A stretch of DNA of 5,980 nt from Candidatus Sigynarchaeota archaeon (GCA_030587505.1 JAUQYY010000299.1:1-5980), one strand, 5' to 3'; positions 1 through 5,595 are shown, counted from the stretch's first letter. Translations and numbers: made by a program. The notes: generated from the sequence alone by a model not told the origin.

Positions 1-126
1 TAGAAGTTTTCCACTCACCGAAAACCAGCAGAGCACCGTTAGTTTTTCTGAACAATGAAAGCTCCTTATCCGCGGCCTAGTTTTAACTCCAAAAAATTCA
101 AAACGTAATTCTCGGTTGGGAGAGAC
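1..126. other. Upstream flank, no supported gene
   Basis: No gene can be supported here. Two plus-strand frames stay open only to stops at about 56-58 and 75-77, so the tail of an unseen upstream gene could be present, but neither short peptide is recognisable. I found no tRNA, and no complete C/D-box RNA. A CTGA followed closely by ATGAA near 50-58 resembles D'/C' boxes, but no matching outer C and D boxes are visible. The right part probably carries the kae1 promoter and ribosome binding site. Confidence 0.5.
81..126 (+). promoter_or_regulatory. Putative kae1 promoter and Shine-Dalgarno
   Basis: A weak TATA-like stretch, TTTTAA, lies at 81-86. A start site about 25 bases downstream would give a leader of under 20 bases. 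GGGAG at 118-122 sits four bases before the TTG codon at 127 and is the best argument for that start. Purines typical of a BRE are not obvious, so the promoter call is tentative; the Shine-Dalgarno is better supported. Confidence 0.4.
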
Positions 127-1161
127 TTGAAAAACCAAAAAGTAGGCAAGTCTATCAATTGCTTAGGTTTAGAAGGAACAGCCCACACTTTCTCGGCTGG
201 AATAGTGAACAACGAGGGAGTTATTCTCTCGAACGTGTTGGACGAATATGTTCCCAGCAAGGGAGGGATACACCCGAGAGAAGCCGCTCAGCACCACACA
301 GCGGTAGCTAAAAAAGTCATAAGCGAAGCATTAGAAAAAGCGGGCATCGGCACCGACGAAATAAGCGTGGTGGCCTTCTCGCAGGGTCCGGGGCTAAGAA
401 AAGGATTGCCGCCCTTTCTCCCTTGAGGACCCTGCTTAAGAACCACGGCAACTGCGGCAAGAGCTTTATCACTGTTATTAAACGTGCCTCTGGTGGGTGT
501 AAACCACTGCGTGGCGCACGTAGAAATAGGTAAACTAGCTATGAATGTAAAGGACCCTGTGACGCTCTATGTTTCGGGAGGAAACACTATGGTTACGGCG
601 TTCGACGAGGGGCGCTACAGAGTTTTCGGAGAGACCCTAGACATTGCAATAGGCAATATGTTAGATGTATTTGCAAGAGAGATCGGGCTGCAACATCCTG
701 GAGGAAGTAAAATAGAGCGCCTCGCAAAAGAGGGAAAAAATTTCATACCTTTACCCTACACAGTCAAGGGAATGGATTTGTCCTACTCGGGACTCTTAAC
801 AGCAGCCATTAGCAAGATCGAAGAGTGCAGAGTCGAGGATCTCTGCTACAGTCTGCAGGAGGTCGCATTCTCTATGCTCGCGGAAGTGACGGAGAGAGCC
901 GTCGCGCACACGGGTAAGAAAGAGGTTCTTTTGACTGGAGGGGTTGGGAGAAACAAGAGGTTGCAGGAGATGCTACAGGAGATTTCTCGTGAACACGACG
1001 CTGATTTCTACGTTGTTCCGAGTAATTTGGCGGGGGACAACGGTGCGATGATTGCCTGGACCGGGCTGCTTGCGTACATGAGTGGTCAGACGATAAGCGT
1101 GGAGGAAAGCTTTGTGCGTCCGAAGTGGCGTCTGGACGAGGTTGAGATCACATGGATTTAG
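127..1161 (+). CDS. kae1: Kae1, KEOPS catalytic subunit (t6A synthase), interrupted by a 30-nt BHB intron
   Basis: Kae1 (TsaD/Qri7 family, ASKHA fold) transfers threonylcarbamoyl from TC-AMP to A37 of ANN-decoding tRNAs within KEOPS. The proposed mature message joins 127-395 to 426-1161, giving 334 residues, normal for archaeal Kae1. Seen in that product: LGLEGTA at 13-19, GGIHPREAAQHH at 46-57, the SQGPGL-GPCL motif across the splice at about 85-94, the metal-binding HxxxH (H117, H121) in GVNHCVAH, YVSGGNT at about 138-144, FGETLDIAIGN, HPGG, KGMDLSYSG, the LTGGV loop, and GDNGA with metal ligand D294. Unspliced reading hits TGA at 424-426 and gives only 99 residues without the metal site. 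Both halves are in one frame and conserved end to end, so decay is unlikely. TTG at 127 has GGGAG upstream, and no closer start exists before the conserved LGLEGTA. The end overlaps bud32 by 10 bases, so the two are probably co-transcribed and translationally coupled. Confidence 0.93.
381..435 (+). other. Bulge-helix-bulge (hBHBh') splicing motif
   Basis: Read by hand, the fold is complete. Outer exon helix: 381-389 (GCAGGGTCC) with 427-435 (GGACCCTGC), nine Watson-Crick pairs. Central helix: 390-393 (GGGG) with 420-423 (CCCT), three G-C and one G-U pair. Bulges: 394-396 (CTA) on the 5' side and 424-426 (TGA) on the 3' side, three bases each and on opposite strands. Inner intron helix: 397-404 with 412-419, five pairs, an A-C mismatch and two G-C pairs, closed by a seven-base loop at 405-411. 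This is the strict symmetrical form, 3-base bulges separated by exactly 4 bp, which the archaeal tRNA-splicing endonuclease recognises in pre-tRNA, pre-rRNA and cbf5 pre-mRNA. Confidence 0.88.
396..425 (+). other. Predicted archaeal BHB intron in kae1 pre-mRNA (30 nt)
   Basis: These 30 bases have no counterpart in the Kae1 family and fall between Leu90 and Gly91. Removing them turns GGGCTA...TGAGGA into GGG CTA GGA and restores GPGLGPCLRTTA. Because both bulges end in A, cutting after base 2 (intron 396-425, phase 2) or after base 3 (397-426, phase 0) gives the same message. The first is preferred because the archaeal splicing endonuclease is known to cut between bases 2 and 3 of each 3-base bulge. 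Left in, the insert adds nine codons and an in-frame TGA whose last base belongs to the second exon. There is no room for a homing endonuclease or other cargo. Confidence 0.88.
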
Positions 1162-1802
1162 GGATTAGCAGCAGAGTAGAACCTTACAGGAAGGGAGCCG
1201 AAGCCTACCTGTATAAGGAGGAGTGGTTCGGTAGAGAGGTTATAGTGAAGAAGAGGGTGCCCAAGTCGTATAGGGTGCCGGAGCTCGATGTAAAACTGAG
1301 GAAGGATCGCACAATAAGAGAGGCACGATTGCTTTCGGACGCTAGGAAAGCGGGTGTCCCCACACCCATGATTTACTTCATCGATCTTGTTAACACCACC
1401 ATAATAATGGACTTCATCCGAGGCCCCCCCGTCAAAACGATTATCCGAGAAATGAACGGGGAGGAGAGAAAGAGGCTTTTTACCCGCATTGGAATGCTAA
1501 TAGGGCGCTTACACAACTTTGGAATAATCCACGGAGACCTAACCACTTCCAACATGATTCTTCACGATTCCAACATTTTCTTCATCGACTTTGGGCTCGG
1601 AGACTATTCCCAGGGAATCGAGGACCAGGGCGTTGACCTTCACCTCATGAACAGAGCTCTTCAAAGCACCCATTACGCTGTCGCGGAGGAGAGCTTCCAA
1701 GCAGTCCTTGAAGGATACAGGAAAACAATGAATAAGTCCGAAGACGTCATCGAAAGAATGTATGAGATTGAAAAGAGAGGAAGGTACCACAAAGAGAGAT
1801 AA
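1152..1802 (+). CDS. bud32: Bud32, KEOPS protein kinase/ATPase subunit
   Basis: This is a small atypical kinase of 216 residues that binds Kae1 and supports t6A synthesis by ATP hydrolysis. Visible motifs in order: KGAEAYLY at 14-21 in place of a full glycine-rich loop, the lysine-rich strand VIVKKRVPKSYR at 30-41 with the ATP-binding lysine at 33, the helix-C glutamate E57 in TIREARLL, the hinge MDFIRG at 86-91, catalytic HGDLTTSN at 127-134 (D129, N134), the IDFGLG metal-binding motif at 145-150 (D146), and EDQGVDLHLMNRAL with STH after it. It ends in RGRYHKER, the usual basic Bud32 tail. ATG at 1152 overlaps the last codons of kae1. In several euryarchaeal groups the two are fused; here they are separate but overlapping, which should keep expression balanced. 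Confidence 0.96.
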   Translation: MDLGISSRVEPYRKGAEAYLYKEEWFGREVIVKKRVPKSYRVPELDVKLRKDRTIREARLLSDARKAGVPTPMIYFIDLVNTTIIMDFIRGPPVKTIIREMNGEERKRLFTRIGMLIGRLHNFGIIHGDLTTSNMILHDSNIFFIDFGLGDYSQGIEDQGVDLHLMNRALQSTHYAVAEESFQAVLEGYRKTMNKSEDVIERMYEIEKRGRYHKER

Positions 1803-1828
1803 AAAAGGGAGATAAACGAAAAAAGCAA

Positions 1829-1841
1829 GGGAGGCGGATAC
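1829..1841 (+). promoter_or_regulatory. Shine-Dalgarno fixing the GTG start of the pyrophosphatase
   Basis: GGGAGG at 1829-1834 lies seven bases before GTG at 1842, the strongest Shine-Dalgarno in the window. It decides a GTG start that leaves only five residues before the conserved strand and TGN motif. The 39-base gap after bud32 is purine-rich and shows no convincing TATA box, so read-through from kae1-bud32 is likely. Confidence 0.7.
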
Positions 1842-2423
1842 GTGAGCAGGATAACCATTTTCTTTGCGACGGGTAACATTATGAAGGTTGAAGAGGCTGA
1901 AAAAATCCTAAAAGAATTTGATATTTCCCTTCTGCACTTACCGATGAAGTTACTGGAGATACAGTCGGAAGACCTTGAGAAAATAGCCGTTTTCAGCGCG
2001 CAGAAGGCGTGGGAGGAGCAAGAGAAGCCACTGTTTGTGGAGGATGCGGGGCTTTTCGTAGAGGAGCTGAACGGGTTTCCGGGACCCTACTCCTCGTACG
2101 TTTTCAAAACAATCTCAAACGAGGGAATACTGAAACTGATGTCTCAGTCACGGGACAGAACAGCCCACTTCCAGTCTGTTGTGGCCTTCTGCAACGGTGA
2201 AAAAACAGTAACATTCAAGGGGGAGGTCTGGGGCAAAATAAGCAGAGAGCCGCGAGGCACACACGGATTCGGGTTCGACCCGATATTCATACCAGACGAG
2301 GGAGACGGGAGAACCTTCGCCGAAATGGAAATATCCGAAAAAGCAGCCATATCACACAGAACAAGAGCCTTCAAGAAGTTCGGAGAGTGGCTCAAGTCCC
2401 CGGAGGCTTCGAAATTTATTTAA
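1842..2423 (+). CDS. XTP/dITP pyrophosphatase, Ham1/RdgB/ITPA family
   Basis: This is a house-cleaning enzyme of 193 residues, expected to hydrolyse dITP, ITP and XTP to monophosphate plus pyrophosphate so that deaminated purines stay out of DNA and RNA. Family marks seen: FFATGNIMKVEEA at 7-19 (the TGNxxK phosphate-binding signature), VEDAGLFVEELNGFPGPYSSY at about 66-86 (the EDxGL metal site and PGPYS lid), FKGEVWG, GFGFDPIFIPD near 142-152, FAEM, and the SHRTRAFKKF base-recognition and carboxy-terminal helix. Length is usual for the family. It begins at GTG behind a strong Shine-Dalgarno and is probably in one transcript with kae1 and bud32. Confidence 0.95.
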   Translation: MSRITIFFATGNIMKVEEAEKILKEFDISLLHLPMKLLEIQSEDLEKIAVFSAQKAWEEQEKPLFVEDAGLFVEELNGFPGPYSSYVFKTISNEGILKLMSQSRDRTAHFQSVVAFCNGEKTVTFKGEVWGKISREPRGTHGFGFDPIFIPDEGDGRTFAEMEISEKAAISHRTRAFKKFGEWLKSPEASKFI

Positions 2424-2478
2424 GGTGGGGTTCTTTCTCTATCCCTTACGAAGAACAGTAAACTAAGAGAGGGTAAAT
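2412..2478 (+). promoter_or_regulatory. Putative rps15 promoter and Shine-Dalgarno
   Basis: The A/T run AAATTTATTTAAG at 2412-2424 covers the stop of the pyrophosphatase gene and resembles an archaeal TATA box. Initiation about 25 bases downstream, near 2445-2450, would leave a leader of roughly 30 bases. GAGGG lies a few bases before ATG 2479. The pyrimidine-rich stretch at 2430-2446 is the only other feature of the gap. This may mark the boundary between two transcription units. Confidence 0.5.
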
Positions 2479-2934
2479 ATGGCAAGAATGCATTCAAGGG
2501 CGAAAGGAAAATCGGGATCAACAAGACCACCCGTACTAAAACCGCCGGAATGGTTTAACCGCACACCAGAATGGGTCACAGACAAGATTATCGAACTCGC
2601 AAAAGCTGGACACCCACCGTCCATGATAGGGTTAATTCTGAGGGACCAGTACGGAGTACCACTCGTCAAGGCGGTTTTGGGCAAATCGATAACACAGGTA
2701 CTGGCTGAAAACGGGTTAACACCCTCACTGCCCGAAGACCTAACAAACCTCATAAAGAAAGCAATCAAGGTAAGAAGACACTTGGAGGAGCACCCCAAAG
2801 ATCTGCATTCTAAAAGAGGACTGCAAGAAACAGAGGCAAAAATCCACAGACTGTCAAAGTACTACAAGCGCCGCGGAGTCCTACCAGCCAACTGGAAGTA
2901 CGACCCAGAGAGAGCAGCCACCCTTATCCGGTAA
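2479..2934 (+). CDS. rps15: 30S ribosomal protein uS15 (S15P/S13e, archaeal type)
   Basis: This 151-residue small-subunit protein binds the central domain of 16S rRNA. The archaeal/eukaryotic form differs from bacterial S15 by an amino-terminal extension, visible here: MARMHSRAKGKSGSTRP at 1-17, then PPEWFNRTPEWV and ELAKAGHPPSMIGLILRD. The S15 core follows: VKAVLGKSITQVLAENGL, PEDLTNLIKKA, VRRHLEEHPKDLHSKRGLQ, the central rRNA-binding helix, and SKYYKRRGVLPANWKYDPERA near the end. The start is the first codon of the universally conserved MARMHSR and has a nearby Shine-Dalgarno. The recJ-like start is only 23 bases beyond the stop, implying one transcript. Confidence 0.98.
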   Translation: MARMHSRAKGKSGSTRPPVLKPPEWFNRTPEWVTDKIIELAKAGHPPSMIGLILRDQYGVPLVKAVLGKSITQVLAENGLTPSLPEDLTNLIKKAIKVRRHLEEHPKDLHSKRGLQETEAKIHRLSKYYKRRGVLPANWKYDPERAATLIR

Positions 2935-2957
2935 ACAAGCACAGGATAGAATAAACT

Positions 2958-4418
2958 TTGACCGAGAAGTTTTCAGAGCTCTACCAGAACTGTAGAGAAG
3001 CCTCAGAGAAAATATTAGAAGCACACGAAAAAGACCAGTTTTTTCGCATAATATCTCACCTCGATGCGGACGGCATCGCCTCCGCTGGTATAATCACCTC
3101 CACACTCCTTAAACTCGGAGCACACTTCCATCTGAGAATAGTTCAACAGCTCAGAGAGGAAAACCTCCGCGAAATCAAAGAATCTAAAGAAAGCGTTTTT
3201 ATTTTTACAGACCTGGGAAGCGGACAAGTGGACATCATAGAGAAAAACCTCCCACCAGAAGAAGTGGTGATAATCGATCATCATCCTCCAGAGAAGGAGA
3301 CCACTATAATTCAGGCAAACCCCCACCTGTGCGGCGTCGACGGAGCCACACAAATAAGCGGTGCCGGAATGGCTTATCTCGTTGCAAAGAACATCGACGA
3401 GTCGAACATGAACCTTGCACCCCTCGCCGTGGTGGGTGCGCTGGGAGACAGGCAGGACAAGGGGGAGCAGCACCGCCTAACAGGAATAAACTCGGTGATA
3501 GTGAAGGACGGCATAGAAAAAGGCGTACTTGAGGAAACCACGGGTATCCGACTCTTCGGAAGGGAAACACGACCCATAGCTACAGCACTGGAATACACCA
3601 CAGACCCCTTCATACCTGGACTGTCTGGCAACCACGGGGCATGCCTCAAGTTTCTCACAGAGAAGGTCAGGATACCATTAAAAACCAATGGTAGATGGAG
3701 AACAATATCCGACCTCTCACAGGACGAGAAAACAAAGCTGGTATCCGAACTCATCCAGTACATGCTGGGGCCAGGAGAAATGACCCCCGAAGAAGCACAG
3801 AGCATAGTCGGAGTCATATACATACTCCCAAAAGAGGAGAAGCAGACTCCACTCAGAGACGCGAGAGAGTACTCAGCGCTGCTAAACGCGTGTGGACGCA
3901 TGAGGAAACCCGGCCTCGGGGTAGCCATATGCCTAGGAGACAGGAAAAAAGCCCTGGAAGAGGTTGAAAGCATCGCAACAGACTACAGGGAGAAACTAGC
4001 AGGGTACATGGGCTGGCTCCAAAAGCCAGGAACGGTGAGCCAGATGGAGTACCTTCAGAGCTTTCACGGAGGTAGCACCATAGACGACAGAATAATAGGA
4101 ACAATCGCATCCATAGCGATATCATCAGGGATAATCCCGCAGGACAAGCCGGTGATCGCATTCGCGGAGTCCGGAGACGGCATGGTGAAAGTCTCAGCTA
4201 GAGCCACAGATTATCAGGTGCAGCGAGGAATAGACCTGGGGGCAGCGCTCCGAGCCGCAGTGAAGGAGATATCCCCAGAGGCCACGGCGGGTGGCCATAA
4301 CATCGCCGCCGGTGCACACATACCCATCGGTACAGAATCCAAACTCCTAAAAATCCTAAACGAAATAATAAAAAAACAACTGGGTGCAAAAAGTGCCACG
4401 AATGAGGGTGAAAATTAA
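2958..4418 (+). CDS. Archaeal RecJ-like DHH-family phosphoesterase/exonuclease
   Basis: This 486-residue protein has DHH and DHHA1 domains. Seen: motif I SHLDADGIASAG at 33-44 (H34, D36, D38), motif II FTDLG at 83-87 (D85), motif III IIDHHPP at 105-111, and motif IV GALGDRQD at 160-167 (D164). The catalytic aspartates and histidines for two Mn/Mg ions are therefore intact. The carboxy-terminal half has SFHGGSTIDDRIIG at 368-381, VKVSARAT at 410-417 and GGHNIAAGAHIP at 445-456, the DHHA1 substrate-binding loop. Known relatives are single-strand exonucleases; one archaeal form (GAN) binds GINS in the replisome, others act on RNA ends. Sequence alone does not separate these. TTG at 2958 is the first possible start after an in-frame stop at 2952-2954, with AGGAT ten bases upstream. 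The end overlaps pcc1. Confidence 0.93.
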   Translation: MTEKFSELYQNCREASEKILEAHEKDQFFRIISHLDADGIASAGIITSTLLKLGAHFHLRIVQQLREENLREIKESKESVFIFTDLGSGQVDIIEKNLPPEEVVIIDHHPPEKETTIIQANPHLCGVDGATQISGAGMAYLVAKNIDESNMNLAPLAVVGALGDRQDKGEQHRLTGINSVIVKDGIEKGVLEETTGIRLFGRETRPIATALEYTTDPFIPGLSGNHGACLKFLTEKVRIPLKTNGRWRTISDLSQDEKTKLVSELIQYMLGPGEMTPEEAQSIVGVIYILPKEEKQTPLRDAREYSALLNACGRMRKPGLGVAICLGDRKKALEEVESIATDYREKLAGYMGWLQKPGTVSQMEYLQSFHGGSTIDDRIIGTIASIAISSGIIPQDKPVIAFAESGDGMVKVSARATDYQVQRGIDLGAALRAAVKEISPEATAGGHNIAAGAHIPIGTESKLLKILNEIIKKQLGAKSATNEGEN

Positions 4419-4662
4419 CATAGAATACGGGAACCAGGAACATGCAGAAACCATAACAAAATCCCTCATACCAGACAACAAGCCGCTTCCAAGGAACATG
4501 TCAATAGATATGACCGCCAGAGGAGGAGAGGCGAAAATAATTGTTGACTGCGACTGCAGAGTTGAAACGCTACTTTCAACAATAGACGACATACTCGCGA
4601 GTTTATGTCTCGCCGAGAGTCTGATTCCCCTAGCTGAGGAGAAAAAAGCACTTGAACGTTAG
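4402..4662 (+). CDS. pcc1: Pcc1, KEOPS dimerisation subunit
   Basis: This 86-residue protein matches the Pcc1 pattern: an opening beta strand MRVKINIEYGN, a helix with HAETITKSLIPDNKPLP, a second strand NMSIDMTARGGEAKIIVDCDC, then a helix ETLLSTIDDILASLCLAESL and a charged end. In KEOPS, Pcc1 binds the Kae1 amino-terminal lobe and dimerises, helping to hold tRNA. ATG 4402 begins at the conserved first strand and overlaps the recJ-like end by 17 bases; a GTG at 4384 would add six residues but has no better ribosome site. Its position behind rps15 and the RecJ-like gene puts a third KEOPS subunit about 3 kb from kae1-bud32. The stop codon overlaps that of the opposing zinc-ribbon gene. Cgi121, the fourth core subunit, is not in the window. 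Confidence 0.88.
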   Translation: MRVKINIEYGNQEHAETITKSLIPDNKPLPRNMSIDMTARGGEAKIIVDCDCRVETLLSTIDDILASLCLAESLIPLAEEKKALER

Positions 4663-4678
4663 AGTTTTTTCTCCTTAG
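4634..4678. terminator. Inverted repeat across convergent gene ends, possible bidirectional terminator
   Basis: 4634-4647 pairs with 4665-4678: fourteen positions, one of them G-T, including the perfect ten-base pair GGAGAAAAAA/TTTTTTCTCC, with a 17-base loop. The plus transcript of pcc1 meets six T at 4665-4670 just after its stop; the minus transcript of the zinc-ribbon gene meets six T (complement of 4642-4647) about a dozen bases after its own. Archaeal termination relies mainly on U-tracts, so this suits ending both transcripts. The T-runs lie inside the stem, unlike a bacterial intrinsic terminator. Confidence 0.55.
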
Positions 4679-4793
4679 ACCATGTTTGATGACATTTTAA
4701 ACACTTGTAGGTATACTTCATCCCTTTCGATGTAGGTTGCTTCATCACAATTTCTACATCCGTTGATCCGCATCTAATACACTTTTCGGGCAT
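4659..4793 (-). CDS. 44-residue zinc-ribbon protein, function unknown
   Basis: The minus strand encodes a 44-residue protein beginning MPEKCIRCGSTDVEIVMKQP and ending in CLKCHQTWSKEKKL. Cysteines 5, 8, 31 and 34 form two CxxC knuckles 22 residues apart, the shape of a single zinc ribbon, with basic and aromatic residues between them (KGMKYTYK). ATG at 4793 is preceded by GGTG six bases upstream, a reasonable archaeal Shine-Dalgarno. The gene lies 64 bases after eS1 on the same strand, and its stop overlaps that of pcc1 head-on. Such mini-proteins are often RNA/DNA-binding or partner-binding ribbons, but I do not recognise a named family. The coherent CxxC pair, ribosome site and clean fit between neighbours make it likely real. 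Confidence 0.72.
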   Translation of the reverse strand: MPEKCIRCGSTDVEIVMKQPTSKGMKYTYKCLKCHQTWSKEKKL

Positions 4794-4857
4794 TTTATAC
4801 ACCTGCCTACCCTAAAAAGGGTATTAAAAGTATTAACAACAAGCAATAGGCAAAACG
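4794..4857 (-). promoter_or_regulatory. Spacer between eS1 and zinc-ribbon genes, possible internal promoter
   Basis: On the minus strand the spacer contains an A/T box TACTTTTAATA (about 4823-4833) that could be a TATA element placing the start site only some 8 bases before the zinc-ribbon ATG. It also holds ACCCT-4-AGGGT (4809-4822), a five-pair palindrome too small to call a terminator, and two copies of GTATTAA (4821-4827, 4830-4836). GGTG near 4800-4803 is the likely ribosome site. Confidence 0.35.
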
Positions 4858-5529
4858 TTAAGCAGCAGCAGCCTCCTTCTCTTCGGCTGCCGGAGCTTCC
4901 TTCACTTCTTCAGCCTTTTTACGAACCGCTCTGCCATGAGTCTTCGACTTGGTTAAAAGCTTGGATTTTCTAATCTCACACTTCCTTAGAGGAATAACCT
5001 TCTTTGCCTTGTTGTAAATCTCGGAAGCAATCTTCCCCAGAACCGCTTCCTGAACGAACTCACCGTAGTCGAGCTGCTTAGCTTTCTCCGTAACAATCTC
5101 GTGCATTATTTTTCGACTAAGTTTCTCCTGACTAGTCTTAGCACGATTGATGGTGAAAGCAACCGCCGAGACCCGCAGAAGCCTACCATCCTTAGTTTTC
5201 ACATCGAATATCCCGTCAACCCTGCTGCTTCCCCTACGCACCAGGCTTCTCAGATAGTCTCTGGCGAGGTCGTGGCCCTTAAACTCTGTATAAGCCTTGT
5301 CTCCCTTGACATCAATTATCTTGAAGAACAGCTTGACATGCACGAGGGAGAAATCTCCAGTTACATCATACAGCGTGGTCTCCACAACCCTACCCAACAG
5401 TTTCTGAGGATCATTCGCTATGGTTTCACCTGCCTCAATATTACCAAAATATGGCGGGGCGATTATGGTGTACCATTTCTTCTCACGCCATGTATCCCTT
5501 GCACGTGATTTATCTCTCCTACGACTCAA
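4858..5529 (-). CDS. rps3ae: 30S ribosomal protein eS1 (S3Ae)
   Basis: This 223-residue archaeal/eukaryotic small-subunit protein sits near the mRNA exit region. Diagnostic segments: a basic start followed by DTWREKKWYTIIAPPYFGN, IANDPQKLLGRVVETTLYDVTGDFS, VKLFFKI, FKGHDLARDYLRSLVRRGSSRVDGIFDVKTKDG, LRVSAVAFT, and the helix from IMHEIVTEKAKQLDYGEFVQE onward, with VIPLRKCEIRKSKLL. The last 25 or so residues are a low-complexity Ala/Glu/Lys tail ending in AAAA, common in archaeal eS1 and probably disordered. The start is TTG at 5529, with GTGAT a few bases upstream on the minus strand; the protein then opens with the expected Arg/Lys-rich stretch. It begins a minus-strand unit that may include the zinc-ribbon gene. 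Confidence 0.97.
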   Translation of the reverse strand: MSRRRDKSRARDTWREKKWYTIIAPPYFGNIEAGETIANDPQKLLGRVVETTLYDVTGDFSLVHVKLFFKIIDVKGDKAYTEFKGHDLARDYLRSLVRRGSSRVDGIFDVKTKDGRLLRVSAVAFTINRAKTSQEKLSRKIMHEIVTEKAKQLDYGEFVQEAVLGKIASEIYNKAKKVIPLRKCEIRKSKLLTKSKTHGRAVRKKAEEVKEAPAAEEKEAAAA

Positions 5530-5582
5530 GACGTATCACTCTCAACAACAGTTTATGGCATAATAAGCAGTTTACCGCCCTT

Positions 5583-5595
5583 CCCTTTAAAACTT
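5583..5595 (-). promoter_or_regulatory. Putative TATA box of the eS1 gene
   Basis: Read on the minus strand, AAGTTTTAAAGGG resembles an archaeal TATA element. Initiation about 25 bases downstream, near 5560, would give a leader of roughly 30 bases before TTG 5529. It is the only such box between this gene and the divergent ORF on its right. Confidence 0.5.

Noticed and set aside
46..60. CTGA/ATGAA pair as part of a C/D-box guide RNA
   Set aside because: No matching outer C and D boxes and no terminal stem could be found around it.
424..426. TGA read as selenocysteine or by readthrough
   Set aside because: The nine codons before the TGA are themselves foreign to Kae1 and no family member has a special residue there. 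Splicing explains stop and insert together; readthrough would leave ten extra residues inside a conserved nucleotide-binding motif.
127..1161. kae1 as a pseudogene split by a nonsense mutation or frameshift
   Set aside because: Both parts are in the same frame, the 30 extra bases are missing from the family, all conserved residues remain on both sides, and the extra bases form a complete BHB whose removal restores the motif exactly.
484..1161. Separate short Kae1-like gene starting at GTG 484
   Set aside because: This GTG is the valine codon inside the conserved NVPLVGVNHC. The 57 bases before it (427-483) encode GPCLRTTATAARALSLLLN, normal Kae1 sequence, in the same frame.
3304..3973. Long open frames opposite or shifted within the RecJ-like gene
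   Set aside because: They lie wholly inside an intact DHH-family gene, show biased low-complexity composition and contain no recognisable domain.
4384..4401. GTG 4384 as the pcc1 start
   Set aside because: It adds six residues with no family support and has no ribosome site; ATG 4402 begins exactly at the conserved first strand. It cannot be excluded outright.
4809..4822. ACCCT-AAAA-AGGGT palindrome as a terminator of eS1
   Set aside because: Only five base pairs with no T-run placed after it in either direction; too weak to call.
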